Source of the DNA: Clostridia bacterium
GTDB taxonomy: Bacteria; Bacillota; Clostridia; Oscillospirales; CAG-272
Assembly: GCA_017412045.1 (NCBI GenBank)
Contig: JAFQOX010000146.1
Coordinates: forward strand, 1-32,554
Length of the DNA: 32,554 nucleotides
Reading direction: 5' to 3'
In this document: piece after piece, positions 23,107-31,518 of the stretch
Layout: each line of letters opens with the position of its first letter
How positions within the stretch are numbered: the first letter of the stretch is position 1
Translations under genes and position numbers: made by a program
The notes under the pieces: generated by a model
Databases searched by the model: none
Told to the model about the DNA's origin: nothing
Seen by the model: the letters and a program-made list of their open reading frames with translations, nothing else

Positions 23107-23152
23107 AAGCAGTCCTTTCAGAATTCGGTTGAATTTTTCGGATATCTTATAT

Positions 23153-23181
23153 ATATTAAACCTTTTTTGTAAAAATTACAA
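23153..23181 (-). promoter_or_regulatory. Candidate promoter of popT
   Basis: TTGTAA (23181-23176), 17-base spacer, TAATAT (23158-23153) on the minus strand, 47 bases before the start codon. The match is moderate in AT-rich DNA. Confidence 0.5.
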
Positions 23182-23290
23182 GGGGTATTTTTCATTTTTC
23201 GGCTTGGCGCCGTATTTTTTCAAAAAAATCTTTTTCAAACCGAAGAAAATACACAAATGAAAAAAATATAGTAAAAATAGTAAATTTTTC

Positions 23291-23319
23291 TTGACAAACG
23301 GGCGGGATATCTATATAAT
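23291..23319 (+). promoter_or_regulatory. Promoter of the citrate-to-2-oxoglutarate operon
   Basis: Perfect TTGACA (23291-23296), 17-base spacer, perfect TATAAT (23314-23319), about 120 bases before the citrate synthase start. Confidence 0.9.
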
Positions 23320-23338
23320 ATTGTATGTGTCTGCAAGA

Positions 23339-23348
23339 TTGTATACAA
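23339..23348. promoter_or_regulatory. Palindrome TTGTATACAA, candidate GntR operator
   Basis: A perfect 10-base palindrome lies about 13 bases past the expected transcript start, with further partial copies on both sides (ATTGTATG at 23320 and AATACAA at 23349). FadR-type GntR regulators bind GT-N-AC dyads of similar look, and such a regulator is encoded as the second gene of this operon, so autoregulation is plausible. Confidence 0.5.
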
Positions 23349-23441
23349 GAATACAAAAAACAGCAATTGGAAAAAGACGTTTTGAATCAAATGATTGATA
23401 TATAACGAACCCCTTCAGGCTCAGAAAGGAGTGATCAGAAC

Positions 23442-24815
23442 ATGATCGAAAAAAACCCTGCCAGCAATCTGCTTGAGCAATCACAGTATAAATATTCTCT
23501 CCAGGACGTAGAAAAGCCGAATCTCTACAGAGAGCTTTATCCCTACGACGAGATTCCGAAGGTCGCCTTCAACCATCGCCGCGTTCCCCTTAATATGCCC
23601 CGTGAGATCTGGATCACGGATACCACCTTCCGCGACGGTCAGCAGTCCCGCGCGCCGTATTCCGCACAACAGATCGTCGATATCTACAAAATGCTTGCCC
23701 GTCTGGGCGGTCCGAACGGACTGATCCGCCAGAGCGAATTTTTCGTATATACCAAAAAGGACAGAGAAGCGGTCGAAAAGTGCATGGAGCTCGGCTATCA
23801 ATTCCCCGAGATCACCACGTGGATCCGCGCGAAAAAGGAAGACTTCGCCCTTGTGAACGACATCGGTATCAAGGAAACGGGTATCCTCGTCAGCTGCTCT
23901 GACTACCATATCTTCAAAAAGCTCGGTATGACCCGCGCGCAGGCGATGGAGCATTATCTGACCGTCGTCAAGCAGGCGTTCTACGCGGGCATCCGTCCCC
24001 GTTGCCATCTGGAGGACATCACGCGCGCCGACTTCTACGGCTTCGTGGTTCCCTTCGTCAACGAGCTCACCGAGCTTGCCAACGAAACGGGTATTCCCGT
24101 CAAGATCCGTATGTGCGATACGATGGGCTACGGCGTTCCCTACTCGGGCGTCGCGCTTCCCCGAAGCGTTCCCGGTATCGTATACGGCCTGCACCACTAT
24201 TCCGACGTTACCTCCGAAATGCTGGAATGGCACGGACATAACGATTTCTATAAGGGCGTTGCCAATGCCACCGCGGCGTGGCTGTACGGCGCTTCCGGCG
24301 TAAACTGCTCTCTGCTCGGCATCGGCGAGCGTACGGGCAACGTACCGCTCGAGGCGATGGTCATCGAGTACGCCTCCCTCACGGGCTCCTTCGACGGCAT
24401 GGACCCGACCGTGATCACCGAAATCGCGGAATATTTCAAGAAGGAATTGCATTACGATATTCCCGCCATGACACCCTTCGTCGGCGATAATTTCAACGTG
24501 ACCAGAGCAGGCATTCACGCAGACGGTATGATGAAGGATGCCGAAATCTATAATATTTTCGATACGGAAAAGATCCTGAACCGCCCCGCCGCCGTCTCCA
24601 TTTCCGGCACCTCCGGTCTTGCGGGCATTGCGTATTGGATCAACAATCACTATAAGCTTGCTCCCGAATTTATGGTTGGTAAGCAGGATTCTCTTGTCGT
24701 TGAAATGAAAAAGGAAATCGACGCGCAGTACGCCGACGGCAGAACCACGCTCATGGGTGACGAGGAGCTCGTGGAAATCATCGAAAGACTCGCTCCCGGC
24801 CGTTTCGGTAAATGA
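23442..24815 (+). CDS. Citrate (Re)-synthase
   Basis: A 457-residue enzyme of the HMGL-like (DRE-TIM metallolyase) family that condenses acetyl-CoA and oxaloacetate to citrate with Re stereochemistry. The motif WITDTTFRDGQQSRAPYS near residues 58-74 carries the catalytic Arg and metal-binding Asp, and EWHGHNDFYKG near 262 holds the HxH metal ligands. The N-terminal 50 residues and the wording TTFRDGQQ distinguish it from 2-isopropylmalate and homocitrate synthases and match the Clostridium kluyveri type, used by anaerobes that lack the ordinary Si-enzyme. The two following metabolic genes (aconitase, isocitrate dehydrogenase) support this. Homocitrate synthase is the main alternative. The ATG at 23442 follows AAAGGAGTGATC. 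First gene of the operon. Confidence 0.88.
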   Translation: MIEKNPASNLLEQSQYKYSLQDVEKPNLYRELYPYDEIPKVAFNHRRVPLNMPREIWITDTTFRDGQQSRAPYSAQQIVDIYKMLARLGGPNGLIRQSEFFVYTKKDREAVEKCMELGYQFPEITTWIRAKKEDFALVNDIGIKETGILVSCSDYHIFKKLGMTRAQAMEHYLTVVKQAFYAGIRPRCHLEDITRADFYGFVVPFVNELTELANETGIPVKIRMCDTMGYGVPYSGVALPRSVPGIVYGLHHYSDVTSEMLEWHGHNDFYKGVANATAAWLYGASGVNCSLLGIGERTGNVPLEAMVIEYASLTGSFDGMDPTVITEIAEYFKKELHYDIPAMTPFVGDNFNVTRAGIHADGMMKDAEIYNIFDTEKILNRPAAVSISGTSGLAGIAYWINNHYKLAPEFMVGKQDSLVVEMKKEIDAQYADGRTTLMGDEELVEIIERLAPGRFGK

Positions 24816-24828
24816 GAGGTGCTTTCGG

Positions 24829-25482
24829 ATGATTCGTCAAGGTTCGGCTTCCTTGGAAGCACGGGTTTACAATGAAATACGGGAAGCGATCCTCTCCGAG
24901 GAATTTAAAAAGGGAGAATGGCTGACGGAGCATATGCTGACGCAGAAGCTCGGTGTCAGCAGGACTCCCGTGCGCAGCGCGCTCCAGCGCCTTGCGGAGG
25001 ACGGTCTGGTTTCGATGACGCCGAACAGAGGCGCCGCCGTGATCGGCATCACGAGGGAGGATCTCGTCGATATCTACCGCATCCGTATGCGTCTCGAGGG
25101 CTTGGCTTCCGCGATGGCGGCTGAAAAGATCACGGACGAGCAAAAGCGAAAGCTTGCCGAAACCGTCGAGCTTTCCGAATTTTATATACAGAAGCAGGAT
25201 ACGGAACGGATCAAGGAGCTGGATACCGCATTCCACCGTATGATCTATGAAGCGAGCGGAAGCCGTATGATCGAGCGGATCCTTTCCGATCTGCACAGCA
25301 ATACCAAGGATTACCGCAGACAATCCCTCTGCGTTCCCGGAAGACTTTCGAAAACGCTGGAGGAGCATAAAGAAATTTTGAACGCCATTCTGACGGGCAA
25401 CGCCGCAGAGGCGGAAGCTTTGACAAGCGCGCACATTGAAAGAGCATTGGAAAATATGCTCCTCGTGCTTGCCGGAAATTAA
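24829..25482 (+). CDS. GntR/FadR-family transcriptional regulator with FCD domain
   Basis: A 217-residue regulator. Residues 5-72 are the winged helix: VYNEIREAILSEEF near 10, then LGVSRTPVRSALQRLAEDGLV near 42-62 (the recognition helix). Residues 80-210 are the all-helical FCD effector domain. Its metal-binding residues appear as ELDTAFHRMIYEASG near 130 (Asp and His), LEEHKEIL near 182 and SAHIER near 203. FCD proteins sense small carboxylic acids, often with a bound metal. Placed between citrate synthase and aconitase, it probably senses an acid such as citrate or 2-oxoglutarate and controls its own operon through the TTGTATACAA palindrome; both points are inference. The ATG at 24829, 13 bases past the citrate synthase stop, follows GAGAGGTG. 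Confidence 0.9.
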   Translation: MIRQGSASLEARVYNEIREAILSEEFKKGEWLTEHMLTQKLGVSRTPVRSALQRLAEDGLVSMTPNRGAAVIGITREDLVDIYRIRMRLEGLASAMAAEKITDEQKRKLAETVELSEFYIQKQDTERIKELDTAFHRMIYEASGSRMIERILSDLHSNTKDYRRQSLCVPGRLSKTLEEHKEILNAILTGNAAEAEALTSAHIERALENMLLVLAGN

Positions 25483-25507
25483 GAAAATCAAAGGAGATTA
25501 CCGAATT

Positions 25508-27439
25508 ATGGGATATACGATCGCGCAGAAGATCATCAAAAGCCATCTCGTTTCCGGAGAAATGATTCCCGGTACGGAGATCGGACTTCGTATTGATCAG
25601 ACCTTGACACAGGATGCCACCGGTACGATGGCATACCTCCAGCTGGAAGCAATGGGAATCGAGCGGGTAAAGACCGAGCTTTCCGTTGCGTATATTGACC
25701 ACAACACCCTGCAAGCGGGCTTTGAAAACGCCGATGACCACCGTTATATTCAGACGGTCACCAAAAAGCACGGCGTACGCTTCTCCCGTCCCGGCAACGG
25801 CATCTGCCATCAGGTTCATCTCGAACGCTTTTCCGTTCCCGGCAAGACGCTGATCGGCTCCGACAGCCATACTCCCACTGCGGGCGGTATCGGTATGCTC
25901 GGTATGGGTGCGGGCGGACTCGACGTTGCCGTTGCGATGGGCGGCGGTACGTATTACATTACCATGCCCAGAATCATTCATATCAATCTCGTGGGCAAGC
26001 TTCCCGATTACGTCGGCGCGAAGGACATCATTCTCGAGGTTCTCCGTTTGCTCGGCGTCAAGGGCGGTGTCGGTGCGATCGTGGAATACGGCGGCGAGGG
26101 CGTTCGTTCCCTTTCCGTTCCCCAGAGAGCAACCGTGACCAATATGGGCGCGGAGCTTGGTGCGACGACCTCCGTTTTCCCCTCCGACGAAATTACGAGA
26201 GCCTTTCTTGCGGCGCAGGAAAGAGAGGCGGATTTCACACCGATCGCTCCCGATGACGACGCGGTATACGATGAAGAATATACCGTCGATCTCAGCGCGC
26301 TGAAGCCTCTTGCCGCTTGTCCGCACAGCCCCGATAACGTAAAGCCCGTTTCCGCGCTTCAGGGCATGAAGATCAACCAGGTTTGCATTGGCTCCTGCAC
26401 GAACTCCTCCATGCTCGATATGCTGACCGTAGCGGCTATGCTGAAGGGCAAGACCGTACATCCCGACGTCAGCCTCTCCATCTCGCCCGGCTCCAAGCAG
26501 GTATATACCATGCTCGCGCAGTGCGGCGCGCTCGCCGATCTGATCGCGGCAGGCGCGAGAATCCTCGAATGCGCTTGCGGTCCCTGCATCGGTATGGGCT
26601 TCTCCCCGAAATCTGCGGGTGTCAGCCTTCGTACCTTCAACCGTAACTTCCTCGCGAGAAGCGGTACAGCGGATGCCGAGGTGTATCTGGTTTCCCCCGA
26701 AACCGCGGCGGCTTCCGCCATCACGGGCGTATTCACCGATCCGACCACGCTCGGCAAAGCGCCCGAAATTCAGGTCCCCGCGCATTTCGTCGTCAACGAC
26801 AATCTGATCGAAATGCCTGCGGATGCCGACGAAGCAAAAGAAATTACCGTAGAACGCGGGCCCAATATCAAGCCGATCCCCGTCGGCAAGGCGCCTGCAG
26901 AAGATCTCTCCTGCGAGCTCATCCTCAAGGTCGGCGATAACATCACGACCGACCATATTATGCCTGCGGGCACGAAGATTCTTCCCTACCGCTCCAACGT
27001 ACCGAAGCTTTCCGAATTCTGCTTCACGGTCTGTGACAAGGATTTCCCCGAACGCGCAAAGGCAAAGAACGGCGGTATCATCGTCGGCGGCGTGAACTAC
27101 GGTCAGGGCTCCTCCCGTGAGCACGCGGCGCTCGTTCCGCTCTACCTCGGTATCAAGGCGGTCGTCGCCAAGAGCTTTGCGAGAATTCACGTCGCAAACC
27201 TCATCAATTTCGGTATCGTTCCGCTGACCTTTGAAAATCCCGCGGATTACGATAAGCTTGCCGAGGGCGACGCGCTTACGATCGTCGGCTTTGCCGACAG
27301 CGTTGCGGGTGCGGATCAGCTGATTCTCAAGGATCTTACAAACGGCGCGGAGATCCCGCTCTGCCTGAACGCGACCGAACGCCAGAGAGCCATTCTCGGC
27401 GCGGGCGGTCTGCTCAATTACACGAGAGCCAACGGCTGA
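25508..27439 (+). CDS. acnA: Aconitate hydratase
   Basis: A 643-residue iron-sulfur enzyme that isomerises citrate to isocitrate. It is of the short aconitase type (about 640 residues) seen in anaerobes, without the long linker of bacterial AcnA. Cluster ligands are the Cys of IGSCTNSS near 294 and the two of ACGPCIGMG near 355-358. DSHTPTAGGIGMLGMGAGGLDVAVAMGG near 122 (ends only) is the substrate loop, GDNITTDHIMPAG near 478 and NYGQGSSREHAA near 530 are the swivel-domain motifs. Homoaconitase and isopropylmalate isomerase are excluded by length and context. The ATG at 25508 follows AAAGGAGATTACC, 25 bases after the regulator gene. The symbol is used loosely for this branch. Confidence 0.92.
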   Translation: MGYTIAQKIIKSHLVSGEMIPGTEIGLRIDQTLTQDATGTMAYLQLEAMGIERVKTELSVAYIDHNTLQAGFENADDHRYIQTVTKKHGVRFSRPGNGICHQVHLERFSVPGKTLIGSDSHTPTAGGIGMLGMGAGGLDVAVAMGGGTYYITMPRIIHINLVGKLPDYVGAKDIILEVLRLLGVKGGVGAIVEYGGEGVRSLSVPQRATVTNMGAELGATTSVFPSDEITRAFLAAQEREADFTPIAPDDDAVYDEEYTVDLSALKPLAACPHSPDNVKPVSALQGMKINQVCIGSCTNSSMLDMLTVAAMLKGKTVHPDVSLSISPGSKQVYTMLAQCGALADLIAAGARILECACGPCIGMGFSPKSAGVSLRTFNRNFLARSGTADAEVYLVSPETAAASAITGVFTDPTTLGKAPEIQVPAHFVVNDNLIEMPADADEAKEITVERGPNIKPIPVGKAPAEDLSCELILKVGDNITTDHIMPAGTKILPYRSNVPKLSEFCFTVCDKDFPERAKAKNGGIIVGGVNYGQGSSREHAALVPLYLGIKAVVAKSFARIHVANLINFGIVPLTFENPADYDKLAEGDALTIVGFADSVAGADQLILKDLTNGAEIPLCLNATERQRAILGAGGLLNYTRANG

Positions 27440-27471
27440 TAAAAATAAGATAGATAAAGGAAGCGATCACA

Positions 27472-28764
27472 ATGGAAAACAACGAAACGAAAACGTATAA
27501 GGACAGATTTCTGGAAGCCATGGACAGTCTGGAAAAATCCTTGAACAAAGGCATCGACAAGGTAAAGGAAGGCACGAACAAGGGCATTGACAAGCTCAAG
27601 GAGGAAGCCATCCTGGAGGAAGCCGCAAAGAAATTCAAGGCGATTCTCCGTCAGCAGCTCACCCGCGTGGAGGATATGAAGGCGCAGGGCGACTTCGTGG
27701 ATTACGCGGCGCTGGAAACCATCCGCATCGGCGTTTGCGGCGGCGACGGCATCGGCCCGATCATTTCCGCAGAAGCAAGAAGAGTTCTTGAATTCATGCT
27801 TGCCGATCTCGTGGAAGAGGGCAAGGTCGAATTCGTCAACATCGACGGACTGACCATCGAAAACCGCATCGCGCACAACAAGGCGATTCCCGACGACGTC
27901 ATGGAAGCGCTCAAATCCTGCCACATTATCCTTAAGGGTCCGACCACCACGCCCCAGAAGGGCAGCGGTATGCCCAATATCGAATCCGCGAACGTCGCTA
28001 TGCGCAAGGCGCTTGACCTCTTTGCCAATATTCGTCCCGTCAAGGTTCCCGAGGAGGGCATCAACTGGACGATCTTCCGTGAAAATACCGAGGGTGGTTA
28101 TGCGGTCGGCTCCAGCGGCTTCAACGTAACCGAGGATCTCGCGGTTGACTTCACCATCACCACCAAGCAGGGCTCCGACCGTATCGCAAGACTCGCTTAC
28201 GATTACGCGAAGAAGAACGGCTTCACCCGCGTTTCCCTCGTTACGAAGGCAAACGTCATCAAGACCACGGACGGCAATTTCCTTGAGGACTGCCACAAGG
28301 TTGCCGACCTCTATCCCGAAATCACGACCGACGAATGGTACGCGGACATCATGACCGCAAAGCTCGTGGACCAGAAGCGCCGCCGCGACTTCCAGGTTCT
28401 GCTCCTTCCCAATCTCTACGGCGATATCATCTCCGATGAAGCCGCAGAATTCCAGGGCGGCGTCGGCACGGCAGGCTGCGCGAATATCGGTAAGAAATAC
28501 GCGATGTTCGAAGCCATTCACGGCTCTGCGCCCCGTATGATCAAGGACGGCAGAGGTCAGTACGCCGATCCCTGCTCCATGCTCCGCGCCTGCGTCATGC
28601 TGCTCTCTCACATCGGTCTCCAGGACCGCGCAGATAAGCTCGAGCGCGCGCTTGATATCTGCTCCTTTGAGGAAAAGAAGCTCGTCATCACGGGCAGAGA
28701 TACCGGCGCTACCTGCGAAGCGTTCGGTAACTACGTCATGGAAACCCTTCAGGGTCTGATGTAA
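27472..28764 (+). CDS. icd: Isocitrate dehydrogenase with a charged N-terminal extension
   Basis: A 430-residue member of the isocitrate/isopropylmalate dehydrogenase family, converting isocitrate to 2-oxoglutarate and CO2. The catalytic body starts at about residue 80 (IRIGVCGGDGIGP). IESANVAMRKALDLFANIRP near 163-182 has the Ser, Asn and Arg pattern of isocitrate binding, and LLPNLYGDIISDEAAEFQGGVG near 312 and EAIHGSAPRM near 346 are standard. The cofactor cannot be settled from the residues seen. The first 75 residues are an unusual, strongly charged helical extension containing a tandem repeat, KGIDKVKEGTN then KGIDKLKEEA (residues 23-43), not found in ordinary family members. The ATG at 27472 follows AAGGAAG. 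It is the last gene of the operon, before a strong terminator. Confidence 0.92.
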   Translation: MENNETKTYKDRFLEAMDSLEKSLNKGIDKVKEGTNKGIDKLKEEAILEEAAKKFKAILRQQLTRVEDMKAQGDFVDYAALETIRIGVCGGDGIGPIISAEARRVLEFMLADLVEEGKVEFVNIDGLTIENRIAHNKAIPDDVMEALKSCHIILKGPTTTPQKGSGMPNIESANVAMRKALDLFANIRPVKVPEEGINWTIFRENTEGGYAVGSSGFNVTEDLAVDFTITTKQGSDRIARLAYDYAKKNGFTRVSLVTKANVIKTTDGNFLEDCHKVADLYPEITTDEWYADIMTAKLVDQKRRRDFQVLLLPNLYGDIISDEAAEFQGGVGTAGCANIGKKYAMFEAIHGSAPRMIKDGRGQYADPCSMLRACVMLLSHIGLQDRADKLERALDICSFEEKKLVITGRDTGATCEAFGNYVMETLQGLM

Positions 28765-28783
28765 GCGGCTCCCACGAACGAAA

Positions 28784-28829
28784 ATCAAACCGCCCCTGCG
28801 ATTCCGAAAGGAAGCGCAGGGGCGGTTTT
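28784..28829. terminator. Bidirectional terminator of the citrate operon and the NagD-like gene
   Basis: A 13-bp GC-rich stem (28788-28800 with 28815-28827) is followed by TTTTG on plus and TTTGATTTT on minus, between two convergent genes. Confidence 0.9.
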
Positions 28830-28842
28830 GGGTATTGGTGAT

Positions 28843-29619
28843 TTAATCTTTGATAATATCGCCCACGCCGTTCAGAATGTATTTGGGGCGGTAGGGGAAT
28901 TTGTCCACGTCCTCTCTGGAGGTAACGCCGCTGAGAACGAGGATCGTATCCACGTTGGACTCGATGCCCGCGATGATATCCGTATCCATGCGATCTCCGA
29001 TAAAGACGATCTCCGAGCTGCGGCAGTCGATCTTTTTGAGCCCGCGGCGGAGCATGAGCGGATTGGGCTTGCCGACGAAATACGCCTTTTTGCCCGTTGC
29101 GATCTCGATGGGGGCAATGAGCGAGCCCGTCGCGGGCATGATACCCCTTTCGGTCACGCCAACGGTATCGGGGTTGGCGCCGATCAGCTTTGCGCCCTTG
29201 TTGACGAGCTCGATGGCTTTTTCGATCTTTTCAAAGCAATAGGTTCTCGTTTCTCCGAGCACGACGTAATCGGGATTGACGTCGTTCATATAAATGCCCA
29301 TATCGTACATCGCTTTTGCGAGCGCGGCTTCGCCGATCACGTACGCGGTGCATCCGGGCGCCTGGCTGTAGAGAAATTCCGCCGTCGCCATAGCGCTCGT
29401 GTAGAAATGCTCTGCGCCGACGCTCAGACCCATGCGCGCCAGCTTCATGCTCAGCTCGTGCGGCGTGCGCTCGGGGCTGTTCGTCAGAAATACGAATTTC
29501 TTGTCGTTTTCGATCATCCAATTGACGAATTCCTTCACGCCGTCCAGAATACGGCTTCCGTGGTAGATCACGCCGTCCATATCGCAGATAAAGCCGGCTT
29601 TATTCATGATTTCCTGCAT
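28843..29619 (-). CDS. HAD-IIA family phosphatase, NagD-like
   Basis: A 258-residue HAD hydrolase of subclass IIA. Motif I is FICDMDGVIYHG near residues 10-21, motif II is FLTNSPERTP near 44, VGKPNPLM near 178 contains the motif III lysine, and FIGDRMDTDIIAG near 202 is motif IV. Relatives dephosphorylate nucleotides and sugar phosphates (NagD, p-nitrophenyl phosphatase, phosphoglycolate phosphatase); the true substrate here is unknown. The ATG at 29619 follows AAAAGGAAT; 14 earlier codons in frame have no site and include the promoter's -10 region. It is convergent with icd and divergent from the PadR cassette. Confidence 0.9.
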   Translation of the reverse strand: MQEIMNKAGFICDMDGVIYHGSRILDGVKEFVNWMIENDKKFVFLTNSPERTPHELSMKLARMGLSVGAEHFYTSAMATAEFLYSQAPGCTAYVIGEAALAKAMYDMGIYMNDVNPDYVVLGETRTYCFEKIEKAIELVNKGAKLIGANPDTVGVTERGIMPATGSLIAPIEIATGKKAYFVGKPNPLMLRRGLKKIDCRSSEIVFIGDRMDTDIIAGIESNVDTILVLSGVTSREDVDKFPYRPKYILNGVGDIIKD

Positions 29620-29660
29620 ATTGAAAATTCCTTTTCTTCTGTATTGATAAAGATATTTCA

Positions 29661-29689
29661 ATTATAGCAGGAAAGTAAGGATTTTGCAA
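29661..29689 (-). promoter_or_regulatory. Promoter of the NagD-like gene
   Basis: TTGCAA (29689-29684), 17-base spacer, TATAAT (29666-29661) on the minus strand. Confidence 0.7.
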
Positions 29690-29781
29690 CACCCGGAGCA
29701 AAGCTCACGTAAGAAAAATCGTATCTTTCGCTTGGAATTTCGCCGATTACGCTTGTGTTTGTAAATTTTTATGCAAACCCC

Positions 29782-29810
29782 TTGACATTGTCGATATTCG
29801 ATATTATAAT
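29782..29810 (+). promoter_or_regulatory. Promoter of the PadR cassette
   Basis: Perfect TTGACA (29782-29787), 17-base spacer, perfect TATAAT (29805-29810). The spacer is filled by an operator copy. Confidence 0.9.
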
Positions 29811-29837
29811 ATAAGTACAGAATGTCGATATTCGACA
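29789..29837. promoter_or_regulatory. Two PadR operator candidates flanking the transcript start
   Basis: The 15-base dyad TGTCGA-TAT-TCGACA is perfect at 29823-29837 and has a close copy (last two bases changed) at 29789-29803. The first copy fills the promoter spacer, the second lies just after the expected transcript start; their centres are 34 bases apart. PadR regulators usually repress their own genes through such paired palindromes. Confidence 0.75.
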
Positions 29838-29854
29838 ATGGAGGTGATCATACT

Positions 29855-30178
29855 ATGCCAAGAGCAAAATTTCAGACCTTGACAGAGCAGATGTACTATA
29901 TCCTTCTTTGTCTTTCCTCCGAATGCTACGGAATGGACATTATGGATAAAGTACCGCAGATGACGGACGGCAGAGTGAAGGTCGGTTCGGGAACGCTGTA
30001 TAACCTTCTTGAACAGTTTCTTGATGCAGATATGATAAAGGAAACAAAAGCGGAGGGCAGGCGCAGATGTTATATCCTCACCGACAAAGGACGCGAACGG
30101 CTTGACAACGAATACAAACGCTTGAACAGTCTTGTTTCTGACTATCAGCGTCTTATGGGAAAGGAGGATCCCCAATGA
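29855..30178 (+). CDS. PadR-family transcriptional regulator
   Basis: A 107-residue winged-helix protein of the short PadR type. YYILLCLSSECYGMDIMDKV near residues 13-32 and the signature VGSGTLYNLLEQFLDADMI near 43-61 followed by GRRRCYILTDKGRERL near 67-82 are diagnostic; the wing is Arg-rich. Such proteins repress small operons for membrane proteins or transporters and respond to drugs, phenolics or envelope stress. The ATG at 29855 is preceded by GGAGGTGAT. Its TGA overlaps the ATG of the next gene by four bases, so the two are translationally coupled. Autoregulation through the two dyads at 29789-29837 is expected. Confidence 0.93.
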   Translation: MPRAKFQTLTEQMYYILLCLSSECYGMDIMDKVPQMTDGRVKVGSGTLYNLLEQFLDADMIKETKAEGRRRCYILTDKGRERLDNEYKRLNSLVSDYQRLMGKEDPQ

Positions 30179-31506
30179 AAGATATCAAAAGGAAAGTGGA
30201 GTTTTTTACCTTTTACGACAGGACGGGAATTGAAAAGCATCTGGAACGGATGGCTTCGGAGGGTTGGCTTCTTGAAAAGATGTCCGCTTTTCATTGGACG
30301 TACCGCCGCATAGAGCCGAAGAAGATACACTTCTCGGTATCCTACTATGCCACCATAACCGACTTTGAACCCGAACCTACCGAACAGCAGCAGGCGTTCA
30401 ATGACTTCTGTGAGCATTCGGGATGGAAGCTCGCTACGCAGACGGTACAGATGCAGGTGTTCTATAACGAGAACGAAAATCCCGTGCCGATTGAAACCGA
30501 TCCAATGCTTGAAATTGAAAACATCCAACGCTCCGTCAAGAAAACCGTGCTTGTGTCCTATTTTTTAATGCTGTTTCTCGGATTTATTATGGGTGCGGGC
30601 TTTGTCAGCACGATGCTCGGCGATCCGATACTTCTTCTGTCGAGCGCATCGAGACTGTTCACGGGAATGTGGAGTATTCTCGCTCTCGCCTATTCCCTGA
30701 CCGAGCTGATCACGTATTTCACGTGGCGTCGGAAAGCGAAAAAATTGGCAGAGCAAGGCGTGTTCCTTGAAACGCGCGGACACAGAAGGCTCGGCTTTGC
30801 AATCGTGGTGTTTATGCTTATGTCCATCGTTCTGTATCTGATCTCCCTTGCCGATTCGGGCTTGCAGTTCTATATGACGGCATATCTCTTGATCCTCCTT
30901 GCAGGCTTCCCGCTTGTCAACGGTGTAAAATCATTCCTCAAAAAGAAGAAGGTTAAGGCAGGTACGAACAAGGCGTTGACCTTTGCGGCGAGCTTCACAC
31001 TTGCCTTTGTATTGACGGGCGCGTTAACGGCTGTAACCATATTGGGTATTCAGAACGGCGCGTTTGAACATAACTCAAAGAATCTTCCGTTTACGATTGG
31101 TGAGCTTCTTGACGTTGACGACAGCGATTATCTCAAAACACACGGCAAGGACGATTCGATCCTTCTCGGTCAGCACCGTTCCTCGCAACATCCGAACACC
31201 GACGAGCACTCTCCCACGATGCAGTACACCGTCACCGAGGTAAAAATGCCGTTCCTATACGATTTTGTCGTGGATACGCTTTACCATCATTACGATGAAT
31301 GGAAGGGATGGAATTCCACCTACGAGTACAAAGAAACGGATGCAACGTCTTGGGGCGCAAGCAAGGCGTGGGAACTCTACCGAAACGGAGAATCGGATCA
31401 TGCCTTCCTCATCTGCTACGATAAGTATATCCTTGAAATATCCGTCGATTGGGAGCTTACCGCCGAGCAGAAGCAGATCATTGGAAATAAGATCTACGAA
31501 GAATAG
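30175..31506 (+). CDS. DUF2812 membrane protein
   Basis: A 443-residue membrane protein. Residues 1-95 are the soluble DUF2812 domain (KVEFFTFYDRTGIEKHLERMASEGWLLEK near the start, quoted only by its ends). Hydrophobic segments follow at about 122-145, 155-180, 203-222, 228-245 and 262-285, then a polar 155-residue domain that is probably outside the membrane. DUF2812 genes are regularly found just after a PadR gene in Firmicutes, and are thought to be the regulator's target, possibly in envelope stress; the biochemical function is unknown. The long C-terminal domain with HSPTMQYTVTEVKMPF near 340 and WELYRNGESDHAFLICYDKYILEI near 402 is less usual. It overlaps padR by four bases and is followed after 12 bases by the next gene. 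Confidence 0.85.
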   Translation: MKDIKRKVEFFTFYDRTGIEKHLERMASEGWLLEKMSAFHWTYRRIEPKKIHFSVSYYATITDFEPEPTEQQQAFNDFCEHSGWKLATQTVQMQVFYNENENPVPIETDPMLEIENIQRSVKKTVLVSYFLMLFLGFIMGAGFVSTMLGDPILLLSSASRLFTGMWSILALAYSLTELITYFTWRRKAKKLAEQGVFLETRGHRRLGFAIVVFMLMSIVLYLISLADSGLQFYMTAYLLILLAGFPLVNGVKSFLKKKKVKAGTNKALTFAASFTLAFVLTGALTAVTILGIQNGAFEHNSKNLPFTIGELLDVDDSDYLKTHGKDDSILLGQHRSSQHPNTDEHSPTMQYTVTEVKMPFLYDFVVDTLYHHYDEWKGWNSTYEYKETDATSWGASKAWELYRNGESDHAFLICYDKYILEISVDWELTAEQKQIIGNKIYEE

Positions 31507-31518
31507 CGAGGTGATCCC

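Noticed and set aside
25211-27190. 659-codon open frame on the minus strand
   Set aside because: Antisense shadow of the GntR and aconitase genes.
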